Of a DNA stretch of 11,699 nucleotides, positions 7,423-11,699 are shown piece after piece. The translations under genes were made by a program, and so were the position numbers. The notes beneath the pieces are model-generated. The model made no database searches and had not been told where the DNA came from. It saw nothing but the letters and a program-made list of their open reading frames with translations. Positions within the stretch are counted from its first letter, which is position 1. Each line of letters opens with the position of its first letter. Origin of the DNA: CAZXDS01 sp964639525 (lineage in GTDB: Bacteria; Bacteroidota; Ignavibacteria; Ignavibacteriales; Melioribacteraceae); contig CAZXDS010000107.1 in the NCBI GenBank assembly GCA_964639525.1, forward strand, positions 1-11,699. Direction: 5' to 3'.

Positions 7423-7772
7423 CATATTTTATACTTTGGTGTTTGAAATATTTAATTACTCTATCTGGTTTTCTTTGCAAAAGTTTCATGTGTGATTGCA
7501 CATTTTTTTTAAGTTGCTCGTCATTTTTTTGCATCACTTTTTGAGACAAACCATATTTTAGGTCACAATTCAGATACTCAGCATGATTTCTTTCCGGAGA
7601 ATTAAGAGGGCAAGAAAAACAGTGCTATTTTAGATAGTATTTTTTTTACCCATTGTTTTACCTGCTTGCTATGATGCACCTTAAGATTATTGAAAATAAG
7701 GTATATTTTTTTCTTTTTACCGTTAGTTAGTCTAATAAGAAATGAGTTCATTCTAAAAAGTAATATTTTGAC
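7415..7772 (-). pseudogene. IS630-family transposase remnant (C-terminal part, frameshifted)
   Basis: A decayed 3' fragment of about 118 codons. Reading the minus strand from 7772, one frame gives IYLIFNNLKVHHSKQVKQW and then KIALFFLP. Near 7607-7610 the frame shifts, and the other frame gives NSPERNHAEYLNCDLKYGL, QSHMKLLQRKPDRV and KYFKHQSIKYAG, then stop (7417-7415). This matches the IS630 pattern of a DNL.VHHSK block, an FFLP..SPELNP.EYLN block and a C-terminal R.PDRV..YF tail. The aspartate expected before NL.VHH is N (codon 7691-7689), so one DDE-type catalytic residue is lost as well as the frame. The N-terminal half and 5' end of the element are gone; the remnant stops where the hairpin pair begins (7776). 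It cannot encode an active enzyme. Family assignment is from motif recognition only. Confidence 0.8.
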
Positions 7773-7775
7773 TAA

Positions 7776-7795
7776 CCCACGACTTCAGTCGCGGG
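7776..7795 (+). repeat. REP-like hairpin, CCCACGACT / AGTCGCGGG
   Basis: A 9-bp stem (7776-7784 with 7787-7795) with one A-C mismatch (7779/7792) around a 2-base centre. Flanks TAA and GAA match those of the hairpin at 8-27 read on the minus strand. Confidence 0.65.
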
Positions 7796-7817
7796 GAAAC
7801 AGACTAAAAACGAATTT

Positions 7818-7851
7818 CCCCAAACGGACTTTAGTCCGTTTGGGGCTTTTT
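7818..7851 (+). repeat. Perfect 13-bp hairpin with T-run (REP-like or terminator-like)
   Basis: CCCCAAACGGACT (7818-7830) and its exact complement (7833-7845) flank a TT centre, followed by C and five Ts. The centre GACTTTAGTC resembles GACTTCAGTC of the hairpin 22 bases to the left, giving a paired, BIME-like layout. In shape it is a plus-strand intrinsic terminator, but no intact plus-strand gene lies upstream. GGGGAAA (7793-7799) can also pair with TTTCCCC (7815-7821), an alternative fold linking the two hairpins. Confidence 0.65.
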
Positions 7852-7876
7852 AGAGTGGACTCAGAAATTTTATTAA

Positions 7877-8128
7877 TATTGCCGAGTTCATACTGTAATT
7901 TGGAGTCCGTTCAAAAAGAATAGCGATTATTTTAAGCCGAGCAAATCCGAAATGATGATTAATTGTCGCATAGAAAATCTCAAAGAATTAATGAAAGTTC
8001 TAAAAGCCGAAGGTGTTGAAATAGTAGGGGAGATTGAAGAATTTGATTATGGAAAATTCAGATGGATAATAGATTCCGATGGAAATAAAATCGAGCTATG
8101 GGAACCGGTTGTTCCATTTGCAACATAA
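7877..8128 (+). pseudogene. C-terminal half of a VOC/glyoxalase-fold protein
   Basis: The plus-strand frame is open from 7877 to TAA at 8126-8128. From about 7892 it reads TVIWSPFKKNSDYFKPSKS, then MMINCRIENLKELMKVLKAE, GVEIVGEIEEFDYGKFRWI and DSDGNKIELWEP. This is the second half of the common VOC protein (W.PF...SDYF, MINYRV.NL..L...L, DP.GN.IELWEP). VOC proteins have two beta-alpha-beta-beta-beta modules; only the second is left here. The glutamate of IELWEP is a usual metal or substrate ligand. The first module and normal start codon are missing and the frame is closed at 7874-7876, so this is a truncated gene, probably cut when the hairpins or IS630 copy arrived. ATG at 7952 could start a 58-residue single-module peptide but has no ribosome binding site. 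It is the only coding trace on the plus strand and converges with the TonB receptor gene. Confidence 0.75.
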
Positions 8129-8158
8129 AAAAATCCCTTCCGAAAAGACGGAAGGGAT
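8127..8158 (-). terminator. Intrinsic terminator of the TonB receptor gene
   Basis: On the minus strand ATCCCTTCCG (8158-8149) and CGGAAGGGAT (8142-8133) form a perfect 10-bp stem with a 6-base loop, followed by seven Ts (8133-8127, counting the last stem base). It starts 33 bases after the receptor stop codon. With A-rich DNA on the other side it might also end plus-strand transcripts from the VOC remnant. Confidence 0.88.
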
Positions 8159-8191
8159 AATATAAATCATATTGCATACATTTAAATTTAA

Positions 8192-11100
8192 CTAATTAAA
8201 ACTATAGCGGACACCAAACTGCATTTGCCAGCGGGATAAAATATTCGGATCGCTTACAAAGGTTTCCACACCGTTTCCTTTATAGTTAAATACCGGTGCT
8301 CCACTTGCATTAAATCTTGTTAATTGCAAAGGAGTTGTGGCTGCCGCAGTCGCAACTTTACGAACGCCCCAGCTTGAATTGATAAGATTCGGGACATTCA
8401 AAATATCTAGACTAAGTTGGATTGTATGTTTTTTTGCACCGGAGAAAAATGAAATATCCTGCAATATTTTTAAGTCCATAGTCCAATACCAAGGATTTAA
8501 AGCAGCGGATCTATCTGAAATTTGTCCTCTGTGTGAACTTAAATAATCATCTTGATTTACAAATGCGTTAAATCTGTCCCACTGAGTTTGAGCTGAAACA
8601 TTATTTCCATTATCATCAGTATAAGAATCAAAATTAATTTCATTCTGATTATTCGGGATGTAAATAAGATCATTACCGGCAGAACCGTCACCGTTAACAT
8701 CACCGGCATAAGTAAATGAGTATCTGTTACCGCCGGCTCCGGCAAATCTGTTTCCTTCGCCTACTTCCAAAAACAATCCGAAACTTGTAGCAAAATTATC
8801 CGACCATTGTTTTCTATAAGTTGCAGTCGCAACAATTCTATGTCTTTGACCAAACTCAGAATCACTTAATTGCGGGTTGTTCGGGTCACCTTTAATAGGA
8901 TTACTGTTCCAAAGTACGCTTGCAATTTCAGTTGTTTTCATCAAGTTTTCAGCTTTTAGATAATTGTAGGATATACTTGTATTTAAACCATTATCAAAAT
9001 GTTTACGCAATTGAGCTGTAATATTATAATTAAAGCCTTTATCTGAATTATCAATTACAAAAACTCCTGCGCCGTCAGGATTTAATTCATGATTGCCTGT
9101 AGAGTCGGAATAATAGGGTCTTCCATCAGGTAAAAATCTTTGAGGAGCTTGAAGATCAGCATTGCGGACATAAACCGAATTAATATCTTTACCATAAATA
9201 GCTTCCAAAGTAAAAACCATATTTCCGGGCAATTTTTTATCAAATGCCAAATCGGTAGTCCACATTTGAGGCCATTTAAAATCTGTTGCCATAGCATTCA
9301 AATCAAAAGATTGAGCAAGAGTAGAATTATGATCAGTTGGAATAGGATCGGCAGTAGGGTATAAATTAGGATTAGAACCCGGATTTGAAATAACATTACC
9401 AATCCAAACAAACGGAAGACGTCCCGTAAATATTCCTGTGCCTCCTCTTAATTGAGCACTTCTATCACCGGTAATATCCCAGTTAAATCCGACTCTCGGT
9501 GAAAATAACGGCGTAGCATCAGGTAATTTACTTTGGTCAACTGTTTCGGGTTTGCCATTTTCATCAAGTAAAGTTAAGCTTCTTGAAAACGGGTTGTCAA
9601 CAGGCTTTGTGTTGTAGATAGGAATATCAACTCTGATACCCGCAGTAAAGCTCAATTGCGGTGTAGCGATATATTCATCTTGTACATAAAATGCTAACTG
9701 ACCGACATTAATATTTTCCCCTTTGAAAGGACCCGTGCCAATCATTCCTCTAAAGTCAATTGGTCCACCGGGATTAATTGTAGTATCAGTACTTGTTTCC
9801 CTGAAAAAATCATCCAAAGAAAAGAAAGTACTGCCAATAGGTCTAACAAAATACGGTAAAAAGAAAACACCATTACGGAAAATATTAAATGAATTAAAAA
9901 AATTAAAATTATCATAAGTTGAGCCAATAGTAAGAACGTGATTACCAAGATAATAACTAAAGTTATCAGTAAACTGCCAAACATCCTGATCCAAAATGTT
10001 ATTACTTGAGAATGGTTCTTCGCCAACTGTAGTGTATGTAACACCATCTTGTGCGATATCAATTGTTGGGAATTCAGGACTAAACGGTTCTCTGAAATCT
10101 CTAAATCGGTTGTAGCTTGCAAAAAAACGATTAGAAAAATGTATTGAACGACTGTTTAATTCCAATGCAAAAGAATTCAATTGGTTGTTCATTTTGTAAC
10201 CGGAATTTTTAAATGGAAGGGAAGTTACATTAGGTCCGCGACCTGAATTATTGGGACTCAAAACAAACGGATGAGGTCCTTTATCGCGACGTGCGTCCAT
10301 TCTATTATACCTAAAGGAAAGATTATTATTTTCATTAATATTCCAATCAAGTTTGATTAATAATTTTTCATTATTGGTTTCATGTGTAAAACCTTCATAA
10401 GGACCAGTATCATAATTATAAACATCTTTCATTCTTTGTCTAATTCTATCCATAACACTTGCTTGTACTCGAGATTCCCCAAATGTAAGATTGCCGTCTT
10501 TATCGGCGACAAAGCTGGATGCGTTATCTTCTCTTCGTACAATTTCGCCATTGGCAAAAATGAAAAGTTTATTTTTAATTATTGGACCGCTTGCAGAAAT
10601 TCCACTTTGATGAAATGATAATTTCGGATCAGCAGTAATATCATTACCGTCAACTTTGTTGCCTACAAAATCCTGATTTCTAAAATAAGTGTATATGGAA
10701 GCTTTATACTCGTTAGTTCCACTTTTGGTTACTGTATTTACACCGGCTCCGGTGAAACCGCCTTCTCTAACATCGAACGGTGCAACAGAAACTTGAACCT
10801 GTTGAATTGCATCGTAGGGGATAGGTTCAGCATCAGTTTGTCCGCCGGGAGCAGGACCGTCAAGACCAAACGGATTGTTAAAATATGAACCGTCAACTGA
10901 AATATTATTAAACAACCAGTTCCTGCCGCCGAAACTGTAATTACCGTCGGCACGCGGATCTAACTTAATTAAGTCTCGTGTACTGCGCTTAACAGTTGGT
11001 AATAATTTTACTTCATTTGGGTTAATTGTTGTTTCAGCACCGGTTCTTTGGCTGTTGAGAGTTTGGTCTTTAGTTGTTGAAACGGTAATTTGTCCAATTT

Positions 11101-11452
11101 CTACCGATTCATTTACCAACTGAAAATCAAGTCTGAATTTTTCACCTATATTGAGTGAAAAACCGCTATCTTCTTGTTTTCTAAAGCCTACATAGGAAAC
11201 AGTAATTTTATAAGGTCCGCCAATTTTTAAGTTTGGTAAATTATAAATACCGGTCTCTCCGGTAGATGTTCCGTACTGTGTCCCGCTTGGGATATGTACA
11301 AGAATAATATTTGCTCCTGGCAAAGGATTCCCTTGAGTATCCGTAATAATTCCGTTCATGGATGCAGTTGTAACACCCTGGGCAGAAAGATTAAGGAATA
11401 TTCCGGAAAGCAAAAAAATAAAAAAGCTTAGGAATGGAAATTTTTTGATCAT
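8192..11452 (-). CDS. Oar-like TonB-dependent outer-membrane receptor
   Basis: A 1086-residue outer-membrane beta-barrel protein. The signal peptide (1-25, likely cut after LSAQ) is followed by a carboxypeptidase-regulatory-like domain (about 26-112; NGIITDTQGNPLPGANI and GIYNLPNLKIGGPYKI are typical). Next is a plug domain (about 130-245) with SVDGSYFNNPFG, IQQVQVSVAPFDVREGG and GAGVNTVTKSGTNEY, then a barrel to the C-terminus (GVRYSFN). DVNGDGSAGND (918-928), an EF-hand-like calcium loop, is common in Oar proteins. The plug and barrel fit the Oar branch rather than SusC, and no SusD gene is adjacent. Oar of Myxococcus is known to be needed for envelope/protease export and developmental signalling; others take up ligands using TonB energy. 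Ligand here is unknown. ATG start with AGGAG 5 bases upstream; own terminator at 8127-8158. Substitution of the usual C-terminal aromatic by F-N is a minor oddity. Confidence 0.93.
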   Translation of the reverse strand: MIKKFPFLSFFIFLLSGIFLNLSAQGVTTASMNGIITDTQGNPLPGANIILVHIPSGTQYGTSTGETGIYNLPNLKIGGPYKITVSYVGFRKQEDSGFSLNIGEKFRLDFQLVNESVEIGQITVSTTKDQTLNSQRTGAETTINPNEVKLLPTVKRSTRDLIKLDPRADGNYSFGGRNWLFNNISVDGSYFNNPFGLDGPAPGGQTDAEPIPYDAIQQVQVSVAPFDVREGGFTGAGVNTVTKSGTNEYKASIYTYFRNQDFVGNKVDGNDITADPKLSFHQSGISASGPIIKNKLFIFANGEIVRREDNASSFVADKDGNLTFGESRVQASVMDRIRQRMKDVYNYDTGPYEGFTHETNNEKLLIKLDWNINENNNLSFRYNRMDARRDKGPHPFVLSPNNSGRGPNVTSLPFKNSGYKMNNQLNSFALELNSRSIHFSNRFFASYNRFRDFREPFSPEFPTIDIAQDGVTYTTVGEEPFSSNNILDQDVWQFTDNFSYYLGNHVLTIGSTYDNFNFFNSFNIFRNGVFFLPYFVRPIGSTFFSLDDFFRETSTDTTINPGGPIDFRGMIGTGPFKGENINVGQLAFYVQDEYIATPQLSFTAGIRVDIPIYNTKPVDNPFSRSLTLLDENGKPETVDQSKLPDATPLFSPRVGFNWDITGDRSAQLRGGTGIFTGRLPFVWIGNVISNPGSNPNLYPTADPIPTDHNSTLAQSFDLNAMATDFKWPQMWTTDLAFDKKLPGNMVFTLEAIYGKDINSVYVRNADLQAPQRFLPDGRPYYSDSTGNHELNPDGAGVFVIDNSDKGFNYNITAQLRKHFDNGLNTSISYNYLKAENLMKTTEIASVLWNSNPIKGDPNNPQLSDSEFGQRHRIVATATYRKQWSDNFATSFGLFLEVGEGNRFAGAGGNRYSFTYAGDVNGDGSAGNDLIYIPNNQNEINFDSYTDDNGNNVSAQTQWDRFNAFVNQDDYLSSHRGQISDRSAALNPWYWTMDLKILQDISFFSGAKKHTIQLSLDILNVPNLINSSWGVRKVATAAATTPLQLTRFNASGAPVFNYKGNGVETFVSDPNILSRWQMQFGVRYSFN

Positions 11453-11457
11453 TATGT

Positions 11458-11462
11458 CTCCT
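11458..11462 (-). promoter_or_regulatory. Ribosome binding site of the TonB receptor gene
   Basis: AGGAG on the minus strand, 5 bases before the ATG. It fixes the start that gives the signal peptide. Confidence 0.8.
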
Positions 11463-11475
11463 GTATTTTAATTAT

Positions 11476-11491
11476 ATAATCAGTTAGTAAA
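11476..11491 (-). promoter_or_regulatory. Upstream motif shared with the M16 gene
   Basis: Minus strand TTTACTAACTGATTAT, 23 bases before the receptor ATG. It equals the M16 upstream motif (7361-7345) except for one missing C. It runs into TATAAT (11480-11475), a possible -10 box without a good -35 box. Confidence 0.35.
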
Positions 11492-11699
11492 TGGAACTAA
11501 ATCTTAAAATTATAATAAAACTGAAACTATTTTTATCAAAGTGAAATTATTTTTTTTGTAGAAAAAAATAAAAATAATTGGATTAATAATAGTAAGAAAT
11601 AGTTGATTTGCAAAATAGAAATGCCGGATTATTGTAAAATAATATTGGTTCTACCCTTAATGTTGTGGAATTAGTAAATTTGTAATAAAAAGGATAAAA
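11492..11699. other. AT-rich upstream region of the receptor gene
   Basis: No coding region, RNA gene or clear promoter was recognised in these 208 bases, which probably hold the control region of the receptor gene and extend beyond the window. Confidence 0.4.

Noticed and set aside
7776..7851. Repeated palindromes considered as a CRISPR fragment
   Set aside because: The units are different hairpins with self-complementary centres, only two in number, with no regular repeat-spacer pattern or cas gene.
7690..7923. 77-codon open frame on the plus strand
   Set aside because: Runs through the transposase remnant and both hairpins in the wrong strand or frame; no domain. The VOC remnant uses a different frame.
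9742..10122. 126-codon open frame on the minus strand
   Set aside because: Shifted-frame shadow of the TonB receptor barrel region; its hydrophobic composition comes from frame shift.
8192..11452. Calling the receptor a SusC glycan transporter
   Set aside because: No SusD-like lipoprotein gene is adjacent, and the plug and DVNGDG motifs fit Oar-like receptors better.

Overview
This AT-rich window carries five intact genes, all on the minus strand, plus a scarred intergenic zone. Secreted Zn-peptidases, an Oar-like TonB-dependent receptor with a carboxypeptidase-regulatory-like N-domain, clear AGGAG-type ribosome binding sites and an E. coli-style TTGACT/TATAAT promoter suggest a Gram-negative of the Bacteroidota/Ignavibacteria (Chlorobi-side) type rather than a classical Bacteroidia member. 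This taxonomic reading is inference only.

Layout in minus-strand transcription order, from high to low coordinates: (1) 11452-8192, a 1086-residue Oar-type outer-membrane receptor, ended by a perfect intrinsic terminator at 8127-8158. (2) 8126-7320, a gene graveyard: the C-terminal half of a VOC/glyoxalase-fold protein on the plus strand, two adjacent REP-like hairpins, and a frameshifted 3' fragment of an IS630-family transposase on the minus strand. (3) 7307-4728, a secreted two-domain M16 (insulinase/pitrilysin-type) peptidase. (4) 4689-4023, a toxin-antitoxin pair in reversed order (PIN toxin first, ribbon-helix-helix antitoxin second), with its own near-consensus promoter and an overlapping palindrome in the 38-bp gap behind the M16 gene. 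(5) 3829-452, a 1125-residue secreted protein combining an M1-type aminopeptidase domain, an M28 aminopeptidase domain and a C-terminal PDZ domain. (6) 451-1, non-coding and rich in palindromes, including a relative of the REP-like hairpin in the graveyard.

Functional reading (inference): the receptor and the two exported metallopeptidases form a cell-envelope set suited to breaking down peptides or handling exported proteins outside the cytoplasm. They are not a tight operon, because TonB receptor, M16, TA pair and M1-M28 genes are each separated by a terminator, debris or a promoter region. The M16 and receptor genes share a 16/17-base motif upstream of their starts, which may be a common regulatory site or a mobile-element trace. 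The TA pair and palindromes mark this as a locus with repeated insertions. No tRNA, rRNA or CRISPR array was seen.
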